A stretch of DNA of 64,000 nt from Streptomyces sp. Mut1 (GTDB lineage: Bacteria > Actinomycetota > Actinomycetes > Streptomycetales > Streptomycetaceae): the NCBI RefSeq assembly GCF_030719295.1, contig NZ_CP120997.1, forward strand, positions 806,001 through 870,000, given 5' to 3'. This document shows positions 1 through 7,795 of this stretch, piece after piece. Below the pieces are notes generated by a model. That model saw nothing but the letters and a program-made list of their open reading frames with translations. It had not been told where the DNA came from and made no database searches. How positions within the stretch are numbered: the first letter of the stretch is position 1; each line of letters starts with the position of its first letter. The position numbers and the translations under genes are program-made.

Positions 1-653
1 CGCTGCACCGGGATCTGGGTGGCGGCGGCCGCCTGGAACTCCTCGAAGCCCATGCCGACCCGGGCCGCGGTCTGCGCGGTCATCTCGGTGACGATGAAAC
101 CGGGCGCGACTGCGTTGGCGGTGACGCCGAACTTGCCGAGCTCCTTGGCGAGGGTCTTGGTGAAGCCCTGGAGCCCCGCCTTGACCGCCGCGTAGTTGGC
201 CTGGCCGCGGTTGCCGAGCGCCGAGGAGGAGGACAGCGACACGATCCTGCCGAACTTGGCGTCCACCATGTGCTTCTGGACGGCCTTGGCCATCAGGAAC
301 GCGCCCTTGAGGTGCACGTTCATCACGATGTCCCAGTCGGACTCGCTCATCTTGAAGAGCAGGTTGTCGCGGAGCACACCCGCGTTGTTGACGAGGATGG
401 TCGGGGCGCCGAGCTCGGCGGCGACCCGGGCGACGGCGGCTTCCACCTGGGCGCTGTCCGACACGTCACAGCCGACGGCGAGGGCCCTGCCCCCGGCGGC
501 GGTGATCTTCTCGACCGTGTCCTTGCAGGCCGCCTCGTCGAGGTCGAGTACGGCGACGGCGCGGCCCTCGGCCGCCAGACGGACCGCGGTGGCGGCACCG
601 ATGCCCCGGGCCGCTCCCGTCACGATGGCTACGCGCTGCTCGCTGGTGGACAT
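1..653 (-). CDS. FabG-like short-chain dehydrogenase/reductase, truncated at window edge
   Basis: This is a classical SDR, probably a 3-oxoacyl-ACP or 3-hydroxyacyl-CoA reductase using NADP(H). Seen: 217 codons from ATG at 653 to the left edge, a Gly-rich cofactor motif GAARGIG (residues 13-19), NNAG (89-92), the Ser stretch at 140-144 and the catalytic Tyr154-x3-Lys158 (YAAVK). The C-terminus, about 30 residues for a family of about 250, lies outside the window. The start has a strong ribosome site (GAGGAG) and lies just downstream of a palindrome at 726-743. Whether the substrate is an ACP or CoA thioester cannot be told from the sequence. Confidence 0.85.
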   Translation of the reverse strand, partial: MSTSEQRVAIVTGAARGIGAATAVRLAAEGRAVAVLDLDEAACKDTVEKITAAGGRALAVGCDVSDSAQVEAAVARVAAELGAPTILVNNAGVLRDNLLFKMSESDWDIVMNVHLKGAFLMAKAVQKHMVDAKFGRIVSLSSSSALGNRGQANYAAVKAGLQGFTKTLAKELGKFGVTANAVAPGFIVTEMTAQTAARVGMGFEEFQAAAATQIPVQ

Positions 654-725
654 GCTTGGCTCTCCTCGCCCTTGGATCGCGGCTCAGCGGACGTCGGGAC
701 GTTCCCCGCGAGAACCGCCCCGATA

Positions 726-743
726 ACTGAGCAACCGCTTAGT
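726..743. promoter_or_regulatory. Candidate TetR-type operator upstream of the FabG-like gene
   Basis: The sequence ACTGAGC-AACC-GCTTAGT is a 7-bp inverted repeat with a 4-bp spacer and one mismatched pair. It lies about 75 bp upstream of the FabG-like start in an AT-richer patch of otherwise GC-rich DNA. Size and symmetry suit a TetR-family repressor, as is common for actinobacterial acyl-CoA/fabG promoters. No cognate regulator is visible nearby. Confidence 0.45.
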
Positions 744-869
744 ACCTTCAGCAGACGAGACGCTAGAAGCCCTGGCACCCGGTGTCAACGGCCCACGGGC
801 GCAGCGGCGCATGTCACACTCCGCCGGGCCGCCGTCACGCCGTGCGCGGACGGCGGCAACGGGGCCGTG

Positions 870-1253
870 TCAGCGCACCAGCAGGTCGAGCAGCCGCTCC
901 ACCTCGGCGGCGGGGTCGGCGGTGAGGCCGCTGTGCACGGGGCCGGGCTGTACGACGGTCGAGCGCGGCGCGATCAGCCAGCGGAACCGCCGCCCGGCGT
1001 CGTCGCCGGCCGCCTGGCCCGCGTCCCTGCCGCCGCGGCAGATCCCCTCGACGGCGTGCAGCGCGGCCCGCACCCCGGTCACGTCGGCGCCGGGGTCCAG
1101 CGCCCTCAGCTTTCCCTCGTCGAGTTCGGTGCGGGCGGCCACGAAGCCCTTCGCGCGGCAGTAGACCACCACCCCGGCGTTGAAGCACTCGCCGCGCTGG
1201 ACGCGGGGCACCACGCGCAGCAGGGCGTACTCGAAGACATCGCGCTCGTTCAT
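870..1253 (-). CDS. DUF3037 family protein
   Basis: A small 127-residue protein of the DUF3037 type, recognised by its N-terminal pattern (FEYALLRVVPRVQRGE, then FNAGVVVYC) and its length. It overlaps the upstream HipA-like kinase gene by 4 bp (ATGA), so the two are translationally coupled. This pairing is common in actinobacteria. DUF3037 has no established biochemical role. By analogy with other HipA-linked small proteins it may partner or modulate the kinase, but that is inference only. It has no signal peptide or membrane segment. Confidence 0.8.
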   Translation of the reverse strand: MNERDVFEYALLRVVPRVQRGECFNAGVVVYCRAKGFVAARTELDEGKLRALDPGADVTGVRAALHAVEGICRGGRDAGQAAGDDAGRRFRWLIAPRSTVVQPGPVHSGLTADPAAEVERLLDLLVR

Positions 1254-2110
1254 GCCCGGCCGCCCTGGTCGCTGTGCTCGTCGCTCTGCTGGTCGTGGCG
1301 CGGGGCCAGGCGTTCGGTGATCCAGCCCGGGGCCTGGGACGGCTTGTCGGGGGTGGGCGCGTCCAGGACGATCCGCTCATGGATGGTGGCGGCCCGCGCG
1401 AGCAGCGCGTCCACGTAGGCCCGGCGCAGCCGGTCCGTCGAGTCGAAGCCCGGCTCGTCCACCAGCCACTCGTCGGGGACCTCGGCCGCGACCTCGGCGA
1501 GGAGTGCGGGGGTGACCAGCGGCGCCAGCTCGGCCGCGGCCGAGGCGATGTCGGGCCCGAAGGGGGCGAGCGCGTGGTCGGACGCGTTGTACGGCTTGGC
1601 GGCGGACGCCTGGGCGCCGGGCCAGTTGTGGTGCCAGATCATGGTGGCGCCGTGGTCGATGAGCCAGAGGTCGCCGTGCCAGACCAGCATGTTCGGATTG
1701 CGCCATGACCGGTCGACGTTGTTGATCAGCGCGTCGAACCAGACGACCCGTCCGGCCTCGCGCGGGTCCACCTCGTAGGCGAGCGCGTCGAAGCCGAGCG
1801 AGCCGGGCAGGAAATCCATCCCCAGGTTGAGGCCGCCGCTGGCCTTGAGCAGCTCCTGCACCTCCTGGTCGGGCTCGGCGAGCCCGATGACCGGGTCCAG
1901 CTGGATCCGCACGAGTTCGGGCACACGCAGCCCGAGCCGCCGCCCGAGCTGCCCGCAGATCACCTCCGCGACGAGGGTCTTGCGCCCCTGTCCGGCTCCG
2001 GTGAATTTCATGACGTACGTACCGAGATCGTCGGCCTCGACGATCCCGGGGAGCGAGCCGCCTTCACGCAGGGGCGTGACATAGCGGGTCGCTACGACCT
2101 CTTCCAGCAC
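1250..2110 (-). CDS. HipA-like protein kinase
   Basis: A 286-residue cytoplasmic protein with the kinase core of the HipA family and without the N-terminal extension of E. coli HipA (440 residues). Visible features are a possible ATP-anchoring Lys35 (VMKF), the catalytic-loop pattern NNVDRSWRNPN (Asp133, Asn138/140) and the metal-binding IDHG (Asp152). HipA kinases phosphorylate Ser/Thr on targets such as glutamyl-tRNA synthetase, but stand-alone actinobacterial versions paired with DUF3037 are uncharacterised. No HipB-type HTH gene is adjacent, so a toxin-antitoxin role is not supported here. The Asp/Gln-rich tail (residues 270-286) looks disordered. Confidence 0.75.
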   Translation of the reverse strand: MLEEVVATRYVTPLREGGSLPGIVEADDLGTYVMKFTGAGQGRKTLVAEVICGQLGRRLGLRVPELVRIQLDPVIGLAEPDQEVQELLKASGGLNLGMDFLPGSLGFDALAYEVDPREAGRVVWFDALINNVDRSWRNPNMLVWHGDLWLIDHGATMIWHHNWPGAQASAAKPYNASDHALAPFGPDIASAAAELAPLVTPALLAEVAAEVPDEWLVDEPGFDSTDRLRRAYVDALLARAATIHERIVLDAPTPDKPSQAPGWITERLAPRHDQQSDEHSDQGGRA

Positions 2111-2265
2111 TTTCCCGGGCCACCCATCTCTTCAGCCTTACAATCCACGGACCAATGCTCCGCAGCGGAGCGGCACGAATCACGGGTCAACGGCGCTGGG
2201 GAGAATCCGGGGAGTTTCGGCCGGCGAGCCGGTCCCCCCGCTCCCCAAGCAGACCGTCGATGGTG

Positions 2266-2325
2266 CCGCGCCCCTGGCTGCCGGCTTCCGGCACGAAGGG
2301 AGCATCGTAACCGAGGGTGATAGCC
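2266..2325. repeat. Dispersed intergenic repeat with short hairpin, copy A
   Basis: A roughly 60-bp stretch in the 273-bp gap between the HipA-like and aldolase genes resembles another gap at 14055-14120. The shared core begins CCGCGCCCCT(G/C)GCTGCC and contains a conserved stem-loop, TGCCGG-(3 nt)-CCGGCA, followed by a GAGG-x-TGAT block. The loop differs between copies while the stem is kept. No function is recognised. It could be a structured RNA, a mobile-repeat remnant or a decayed coding segment. Confidence 0.4.
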
Positions 2326-2383
2326 GGCGACGAGCGTCCGGCCCGCGAGCCAGGCGGCAGGGCCTTCACACGTGCCCGCACTC

Positions 2384-3226
2384 TCACCGTCCGCGGACGG
2401 TGAGGAGTTCCAGGAGCCGGGCCACCTCGCTCTCGACCGCCGCACGGGCGGCGCCCAGGTAGGTGCGGGGGTCGGTCAGGGCAGCGTTCGCGGCGAGTTC
2501 GCGGCGCGTGGCCCGGGTGAAGAGTGTGTTGAGGTGGGTGGAGATGTTCACCTTGGTCATGCCTGCGGCGACCGCCTCGGCCAGACCGTCGTCATCCACA
2601 CCGGACGAGCCGTGCAGCACCAGCGGCACGTCGAGCACCTCGCGCAGCCGCGCGATCAGCGTGAGGTCGACGGCGGCGTCACGGGTTGCCATGGCGTGTG
2701 AACTGCCCACTGCGACGGCCAGGGCGTCGACCGCCGTGGCCGCGGTGAAGGCGACTGCCTCCTCGGGGTCGGTCCGTACGCCGGGAGCGTGGGCGCCGTC
2801 CTTGCCACCGACCTCGCCGAGTTCGGCCTCGACCCACACGTCCGCCCGGTGGCAGTACCGCGTCACCTCACGGGTGGCGGCGAGATTCTCGCCGTACGGC
2901 AGCTTGGAGGCGTCGAACATGACCGAGGTGAAGCCGAGTTCGACGGCTTCGCGGACCAGGTCCACGGACTCCGCGTGATCGAGGTGGACGGCGACCGGGA
3001 CACGTGAGGAGCGGGCGATGGCCAGCGAGGCGTGGCCGAGGGGCGCCAGGGCGCGGTGGTAGCGCGCGGTGTTCTCGCTGATCTGGAGGATGACCGGCTG
3101 TCCGGCCCGTTCGGCCCCGGCCACGATGGCCTCGGCGTGTTCCAGCTGCACGACGTTGAACGCGCCGACCCCCCTTCCTGCCTCGTGGGCCGGGCCGACG
3201 ATGTCGTCAGTAGGTATGAGCGGCAT
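2384..3226 (-). CDS. Class II fructose/tagatose-bisphosphate aldolase (GatY/KbaY type)
   Basis: A zinc-dependent aldolase that would split tagatose-1,6- or fructose-1,6-bisphosphate into glyceraldehyde-3-phosphate and dihydroxyacetone phosphate. The 280 residues carry the family residues: Asp83 with zinc ligand His84 in HLDH, Glu135 in the VEAELGEVGG segment, zinc ligand His178 in SSHAM, and the HGSSG phosphate loop near 205. The gene overlaps the upstream PfkB kinase gene by 20 bp. With the kinase, a decayed SIS isomerase and a nearby beta-galactosidase it fits a galactose/tagatose or amino-sugar route. Tagatose versus fructose specificity cannot be read from the sequence. Confidence 0.85.
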   Translation of the reverse strand: MPLIPTDDIVGPAHEAGRGVGAFNVVQLEHAEAIVAGAERAGQPVILQISENTARYHRALAPLGHASLAIARSSRVPVAVHLDHAESVDLVREAVELGFTSVMFDASKLPYGENLAATREVTRYCHRADVWVEAELGEVGGKDGAHAPGVRTDPEEAVAFTAATAVDALAVAVGSSHAMATRDAAVDLTLIARLREVLDVPLVLHGSSGVDDDGLAEAVAAGMTKVNISTHLNTLFTRATRRELAANAALTDPRTYLGAARAAVESEVARLLELLTVRGR

Positions 3227-4142
3227 GGATCTTCTCCAGAGCGACGTGGGTACGGAAACGGTGATGGAGGCGGGCGTCGAAGTCGCCGGCCAGGGGGCAC
3301 GGCACGGCCGCGGCGGAGAGGGCGACCGCCTCCCGCAGGACCGCCTCCCAGGTCAGGCCGTCCGCCAGACCCGCGGCGAGCGCGGCCACGCAGGCGTCAC
3401 CCGCGCCGGTGGGATTGCCCGACAAGCGCTCCGGTGGGACCGCGTGCCAGCTCCCCGTCCGTGTGACCGCGAGCAGGCCCTCGGGCCCCTGGGAGACGAC
3501 CACCGCCTTCGCGCCGTGCGTGCGCAGGTCGGCCGCGGCCCGGGCCACGTCCTGCCGGCCCGTTGCTTCGAGGAGTTCGGCGGCGTTGGGTTTGACGACG
3601 TCCGGACCCGCGCTCAGGGCGTCCAGCAGGGCGCTGCCGCTGGTGTCGAGGACCGTCGCCGCGCCCGCCTGGTGGGATGCCCGGATCAGGTCGGCGTAGG
3701 CGTCGGACGGCAGTCCCGGCGGCAGGCTGCCGGAGAGCACTACGACGTGGGCGTCCTGCACGAGGCGGGGGAAGCGGTCCACGAAGCCGTCCCATTCGGC
3801 GGTGCTCACTGTCGCCCCGGGCTCGTTGAAGACGGTCGCGTCGCCGTCCCGGCGGGAGACCACGGTGAGCGTACGGCGGGAGTCGTCCGCCACTGGCACC
3901 AGGGCGTCCGCGAGTCCGGCAGCGCGGAGATCGTCGCGGATGGCCCGGCCCGTCGGTCCGCCGGCGAAACCGGTGACGAGGGCGGGGCGACCGAGCGCGG
4001 CCAGCACTCGGGCGACGTTGACGCCCTTGCCGCCGGCGCGCCTGTGGGGGACACCGGTCACCCGGTGCGACCCGTGCGGGATCAAGGCCTCGACCTCGTA
4101 GGTGACGTCGAGCGCGGCGTTGAGGGTGACGGTGACGATCAC
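3207..4142 (-). CDS. PfkB-family kinase (1-phosphofructokinase or tagatose-6-phosphate kinase)
   Basis: A ribokinase-fold sugar-phosphate kinase of 311 residues, expected to phosphorylate fructose-1-phosphate or tagatose-6-phosphate and feed the aldolase encoded immediately downstream. The N-terminal substrate motif RAGGKGVNVARVL (residues 35-47) and the C-terminal PfkB signature NPTGAGDACVAALAAG, with the catalytic Asp of GAGD near residue 250, are intact. It is the first intact gene after the broken SIS gene, and the 20-bp overlap with the aldolase suggests coupling. A pure fructose-PTS role is less likely because no PTS gene is present. Confidence 0.82.
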   Translation of the reverse strand: MIVTVTLNAALDVTYEVEALIPHGSHRVTGVPHRRAGGKGVNVARVLAALGRPALVTGFAGGPTGRAIRDDLRAAGLADALVPVADDSRRTLTVVSRRDGDATVFNEPGATVSTAEWDGFVDRFPRLVQDAHVVVLSGSLPPGLPSDAYADLIRASHQAGAATVLDTSGSALLDALSAGPDVVKPNAAELLEATGRQDVARAAADLRTHGAKAVVVSQGPEGLLAVTRTGSWHAVPPERLSGNPTGAGDACVAALAAGLADGLTWEAVLREAVALSAAAVPCPLAGDFDARLHHRFRTHVALEKIHAAHTY

Positions 4143-4202
4143 GGTGTCCGGCTCCTCTCCGCCCCGCTGCCGTCGCGCACGCGACCGCGCTTCACGAGTA
4201 CG

Positions 4203-4583
4203 TCAGGCATGGGCGTCGAGGATCACTGAGCGGGTCGGGTCGCGGGGGCGGTCCGGGTCCAGGCCGTACGTCCAGCCGGCGCCGGGGAAGGTCAGCGGCC
4301 CGGCGTCGCACAGCTGCGGATCCAGCGGTGCGGCCACCGCCCGTTCCGCGTCCTGGATGGCACGGGACAGGGGACGCGTCCCGGCGGGCAGCGGGCCGGC
4401 CGACTCCAGGTGGCCGCGCGGCAGGGCCATGAACCAGGACGTTCCGCGGCCGACCACGGCCACCCGCTCTCCGCCGCGGGGGAGCACGTTCCGCGCCTGC
4501 GGGACGAGAGCCGCCGCGCGCCGCCGGGTGCCGGGTGGTGACGCGATTTCCGTGGTGGTGCGGGATTCGATCGAATCGGCCAT
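4203..4583 (-). pseudogene. Remnant of a SIS-domain sugar isomerase (AgaS type)
   Basis: The 126-codon frame joins the two ends of what should be a protein of about 300-390 residues. Residues 1-53 match the start of a Streptomyces SIS isomerase/deaminase (RRAAALVPQARNVLP, then GERVAVVGRGTSWFMA). Residues about 106-122 match its extreme C-terminus (GLDPDRPRDPTRSVIL). The SIS core between them is missing and replaced by about 50 residues of unrelated composition. The ATG at 4583 still has an AGGA ribosome site. The gene precedes pfkB and the aldolase in the same direction, as expected for a tagatose/amino-sugar operon. An internal deletion is the simplest reading. Confidence 0.7.
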
Positions 4584-5104
4584 GCGCGGGGTCCTTCTTC
4601 TTCGGACGGGGACTGCACTGGAAGGCTGATGCTGAAAGTTGCTCGAAACGAGCGACTTTCGAGCGGAATCGAGCATGCGCCAGTATCGGTTGCGGCCGGG
4701 CGTGGGCCAAGATGGGTTATCGGACCGTTACCTTCGCTCGGTGAACGGCCGACTGCCAGGGCTGAAGCGGGGCGGCGGACGGCCCGGACGTCGCCACCCC
4801 GGGGCGGGTTGAGCCCAGCACCCACCGCCGCGGTGTCGAGCCGATGTCGCGCCGCGGGGTGGCGAGGGTGCCGTCGGCGGTGGAAGCACGACGGCGGGGT
4901 GGACCGGCTCTTCGGGAGGCGGTCGTACGGCGGCCCCGAGCGGCGCTGAGCACCCACCGCGGATTGCCGCCGCCAGTGGGGGCGGGTCCGCTGGATCACC
5001 CCGGCGCCGCCGGAGGCCTCGGCGCCGGGGTGCGGCGAGGGTGTGACCTCAGGTGCCCCTTGAGGTTGTGTCCCTGTGTCGCGAGTCGAAGGTGCGCCCG
5101 GACG
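4584..5104. other. 521-bp non-coding region between broken SIS gene and LacI gene
   Basis: No frame with a credible start, ribosome site or family match is seen on either strand. It contains the long inverted repeat at 4634-4660, an AT-richer segment to about 4745, and a GC-rich part in which the 12-mer AGCACCCACCGC occurs twice (4817-4828 and 4949-4960). It may hold the promoter of the pfkB operon plus decayed sequence from the event that damaged the SIS gene. Confidence 0.5.
4634..4660. promoter_or_regulatory. Long inverted repeat, candidate operator of the SIS/pfkB/aldolase operon
   Basis: The 12-bp arms GAAAGTTGCTCG and CGAGCGACTTTC flank a 3-bp centre with a single mismatched pair. It sits 51 bp upstream of the SIS start. 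The GAAAGT/ACTTTC ends resemble DeoR/AgaR-family operators, the usual regulators of SIS-aldolase operons. It differs from the LacI-type palindrome at 6250-6265, so the two halves of the locus probably answer to different regulators. Confidence 0.5.
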
Positions 5105-6151
5105 TCAGCTGGTGCGCCCCGCGCCTCGGGCCCGCGGGGGTGCGGTGCTGGCGCGCAGTACCAGTACGGGTTCCAGGTTCTGCGGGCCGGCCGTGCCGCC
5201 GGGATCGGCCGGGCGGCGCAGAAGCTGGGCGACCGCGAGTTCGCCGGTACGGGCGAAGGGCTGGGCGATGGTGGTCAGCGGAGGGGTGCAGTACGCGGCG
5301 AGGTCGATGTCGTCCATGCCGACCAGGGACACGTCCTCGGGGACACGGCGGCCGAGTTCGGTGAGGGCGCGGATCACTCCGAAGGCCATTTCGTCGCTTG
5401 CGACGAAGACGGCGGTGGCGTCCGGGATGCGGCCGACGATGAGGCCGTTGCGGTAGCCGGAGGCGGGCGACCAGTCACCCTCCAGCTCGGGGGGCGCCGC
5501 CCGGCCCGCGGCTTCCAGCGTTTCGCGCCATCCGTCGCGCCGGCCGGCTGCCTCCAGCCACTGCTCGGGCCCCGCGATGTGCCAGACGGTCTCGTGGCCG
5601 AGGTCCAGGAGGTGCTGGGTGGCCAGGCGTGCCGCGTACGCCTGGTCGATGGCGATGACCTCGGTCGTGTCGGTCCGGGAGCCGTCGATGGTGATCGTGG
5701 GAACGGCCCGGGTCAGCTGCTCGATACGGGGGCTGCTGTGGATCAGCGGCACGGACAGGATGACGCCGTCGACGCCCTGGTCGGCCAGCCGGGAAAGCGC
5801 TGCCTCGATGGCGGAGGTGTCCAGCGAGGCGGTGGTGGCCGTGCTGACCGCGTATCCGGCGGCGTGCGCCGCGTACTCGATACCCGCCGTGACTGCCGCC
5901 CGCGAGTAGAACGTGGTCTGGAGCGTGACGACACCGATGGTCCGGCTGAGGCCGGAGGAGAGCATCCGGGCGGCGTTGTTGCGGCGGTAGCCCAGCTGCT
6001 GCACCGCGCTCAGCACTTTGGCCCGGGTGCGCTCCTGCACGTTGGGGTGGTTGGCGAGCACGCGCGACACGGTCTGCGCCGATACACCGGCCAACTGCGC
6101 CACATCCCTCATGCCCGGTTGGCGTGCCGCGCGCGCTTCCTGCTTGCCCAT
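5105..6151 (-). CDS. LacI-family transcriptional regulator
   Basis: A 348-residue LacI/GalR-type regulator. The N-terminal HTH (MRDVAQLAGVSAQTVSRVLA, roughly residues 14-33) with its hinge helix is followed by a periplasmic-binding-like sugar-sensing domain. I chose ATG at 6151 because a GGAAGGA ribosome site lies just upstream. Longer frames upstream would run through the promoter. The gene diverges from the sugar ABC operon, and the 234-bp gap holds a perfect LacI-type palindrome at 6250-6265. It most likely represses the importer and GH35 genes until a galactoside-derived inducer binds. Confidence 0.9.
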   Translation of the reverse strand: MGKQEARAARQPGMRDVAQLAGVSAQTVSRVLANHPNVQERTRAKVLSAVQQLGYRRNNAARMLSSGLSRTIGVVTLQTTFYSRAAVTAGIEYAAHAAGYAVSTATTASLDTSAIEAALSRLADQGVDGVILSVPLIHSSPRIEQLTRAVPTITIDGSRTDTTEVIAIDQAYAARLATQHLLDLGHETVWHIAGPEQWLEAAGRRDGWRETLEAAGRAAPPELEGDWSPASGYRNGLIVGRIPDATAVFVASDEMAFGVIRALTELGRRVPEDVSLVGMDDIDLAAYCTPPLTTIAQPFARTGELAVAQLLRRPADPGGTAGPQNLEPVLVLRASTAPPRARGAGRTS

Positions 6152-6249
6152 GGGTTCCTTCCTGCCCGTACCTCCCCAGAAGTGTATGGAGGGCGGCATC
6201 GCGAACAGGCACATGCCCCTCACCCCGGGAGGTTGTCGTCGCCGAAGCA

Positions 6250-6265
6250 TTGGCACCGGTAACAA
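6250..6265. promoter_or_regulatory. LacI-type operator between lacI-like gene and sugar ABC operon
   Basis: The sequence TTGGCACCGGTAACAA is a palindrome of form TTG-N2-ACCGGT-N2-CAA with the central CpG typical of LacI-family sites. It lies between the divergent regulator (start 6151) and the solute-binding-protein gene (start 6386), so binding could control both promoters. Confidence 0.65.
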
Positions 6266-6385
6266 TTTCTGCCATAGTTCCGGCCCATGGAGCGCGTCGG
6301 AACGACTGATTCCCGTCGCGGGCCAGCTTCTATGGGCCACCCACGGCCCTTCCTTCAGGGCTGGCCGCATCGCAGAGGAGACGCT

Positions 6386-7687
6386 GTGAAGAGCACTGTT
6401 GCCCGGGTGGCGAGCGCGGTCGGAGCCCTCGCCCTCACACTTACCGCCGCCGGCTGCGGCGGATCGGACGACGGCTCGTCCTCCGCAGACGGCAAGTCAT
6501 CGGTCACATTCTGGGGGTGGGCGCCCGGCTACGCCCAGGCCGTCAAGGCGTTCAACGCGTCCCACCCGGACATCAAGGTCACCTACCAGGCGGTGCAGCC
6601 GGGAGCCAAGGGCGGCTACCAGAAGATGCTGAACGCCGTGAAGGCCGGCAACGCACCCTGTCTGGCACAGCTGGGGTACGAGACGCTGCCGAGCTTCGCG
6701 GCGCAGGGCGCGCTGCAGGACGTGTCCGCCGAAGTGAGCGCGGATGACCAGGCGGATTTCCAGGAAGCCGCCTGGAAGTCGGTCAGCCTGGGCGAGCAGG
6801 TCTTCGGCGCTCCGGTCGACACCGGCCCGATGGCGCTGTTCTACAACAAGAAGGTCTTCGACAAGCTCGGCCTCAAGCCCCCGGCCACCTGGGCCGAATA
6901 CCGGACCGCGGCCGAGAAGATCCACGCCGCCGACCCCAAGCACTACGTGTCCTCGCCCTACCTCAACTACGACTACGCGGGCCTCGCGTGGCAGGCGGAC
7001 GCGGGCTGGTTCGCCACCAAGGGCGATGCCTGGCAGGTCACGATGGACTCGCCGGGCAACAAGAAGATCGCCGACTACTGGCAGGGTCTGGCCGACGACC
7101 ACCTGATCAGCAACGCGCCGATGTACGACCAGGGGTGGTACACCGGCCTGGGCAACGGCGACATCGCCACGGTGGTCGGCGCGGTCTGGCAGGCGGGTGT
7201 CATCAAGGGCGGCACGAAGGCCGGGGCCGGGCAGTGGGCCGTGGCCCCGATGCCGCAGTGGGACGCGAACGCCCCGAAGGCGGGGAACGCGGGAGGCTCG
7301 GCCACGGCCGTCCTCAAGGGCTGCGACGACACGAAGGCCGCCTGGGAGTTCGCCCACTGGCTGAGCACCGACCCCACCACCTACGGCACGCTGATCGAGA
7401 AGGCCGCGCTCTACCCGGCGGCCAAGAAGCTCCTCGATCTGCCGCAGCTCAACAAGGCAGACCCCTACTTCGGCGGGCAGAACATCTACCCGGTCTTCGC
7501 CGAGGCCGCCGCGCAGGTCGGGACGGACTGGACCTGGGGACCGCTGATGACCAAGACGGCGGCGGATCTGGACGACGGCCTCGGCAAGGCGTGGGCAGGC
7601 AAGAGCTCCATCGCCGACGCGCTGAGCGACGCACAGAAGAAGACCCTCGCCGAGATGGGCAAGCAGGGCCTGAAGACCACTCCGTAG
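6386..7687 (+). CDS. Sugar ABC transporter substrate-binding lipoprotein
   Basis: A 433-residue family 1 (MalE-type) solute-binding protein. The GTG at 6386 is chosen because it follows a GCAGAGGAG ribosome site and gives a proper lipoprotein signal, ending in a lipobox with Cys24 (LTAAGC). The mature part (VTFWGWAPGYAQAVKAF onwards) is typical of carbohydrate binders. It is followed by a strong hairpin and two MalF/MalG-type permease genes. The ligand is probably the oligosaccharide later cut by the GH35 enzyme, since the genes are contiguous. No ATPase gene is present. Streptomyces usually supplies a shared MsiK ATPase from elsewhere. Confidence 0.9.
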   Translation: MKSTVARVASAVGALALTLTAAGCGGSDDGSSSADGKSSVTFWGWAPGYAQAVKAFNASHPDIKVTYQAVQPGAKGGYQKMLNAVKAGNAPCLAQLGYETLPSFAAQGALQDVSAEVSADDQADFQEAAWKSVSLGEQVFGAPVDTGPMALFYNKKVFDKLGLKPPATWAEYRTAAEKIHAADPKHYVSSPYLNYDYAGLAWQADAGWFATKGDAWQVTMDSPGNKKIADYWQGLADDHLISNAPMYDQGWYTGLGNGDIATVVGAVWQAGVIKGGTKAGAGQWAVAPMPQWDANAPKAGNAGGSATAVLKGCDDTKAAWEFAHWLSTDPTTYGTLIEKAALYPAAKKLLDLPQLNKADPYFGGQNIYPVFAEAAAQVGTDWTWGPLMTKTAADLDDGLGKAWAGKSSIADALSDAQKKTLAEMGKQGLKTTP

Positions 7688-7700
7688 CAAGGGGAAAGCA

Positions 7701-7749
7701 GCGGTACACCCCGGCCGATCCCTCCCCGCCGTCGGCCGGGGCGTACCGC
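7701..7749 (+). promoter_or_regulatory. Intercistronic hairpin after the binding-protein gene
   Basis: An 18-bp stem with one mismatch (arms 7701-7718 and 7732-7749, 13-nt loop) begins 13 nt after the solute-binding-protein stop and 46 nt before the permease start. Such structures commonly protect the binding-protein mRNA or partly terminate transcription, giving more binding protein than permease. There is no U-tract, so it is probably not a full terminator. Confidence 0.6.
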
Positions 7750-7795
7750 GCCGCTGACCACCGCAAGGCAGCCCACCCGACGAAGGAATCCGCAC

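Noticed and set aside
270..1418. Plus-strand open frame across the FabG-like and DUF3037 genes
   Set aside because: It covers two well-supported minus-strand genes and the promoter between them, with no ribosome site.
1250..2110. HipBA toxin-antitoxin system
   Set aside because: There is no HipB-like HTH gene beside the kinase. The partner is DUF3037, which is not an antitoxin of known type.
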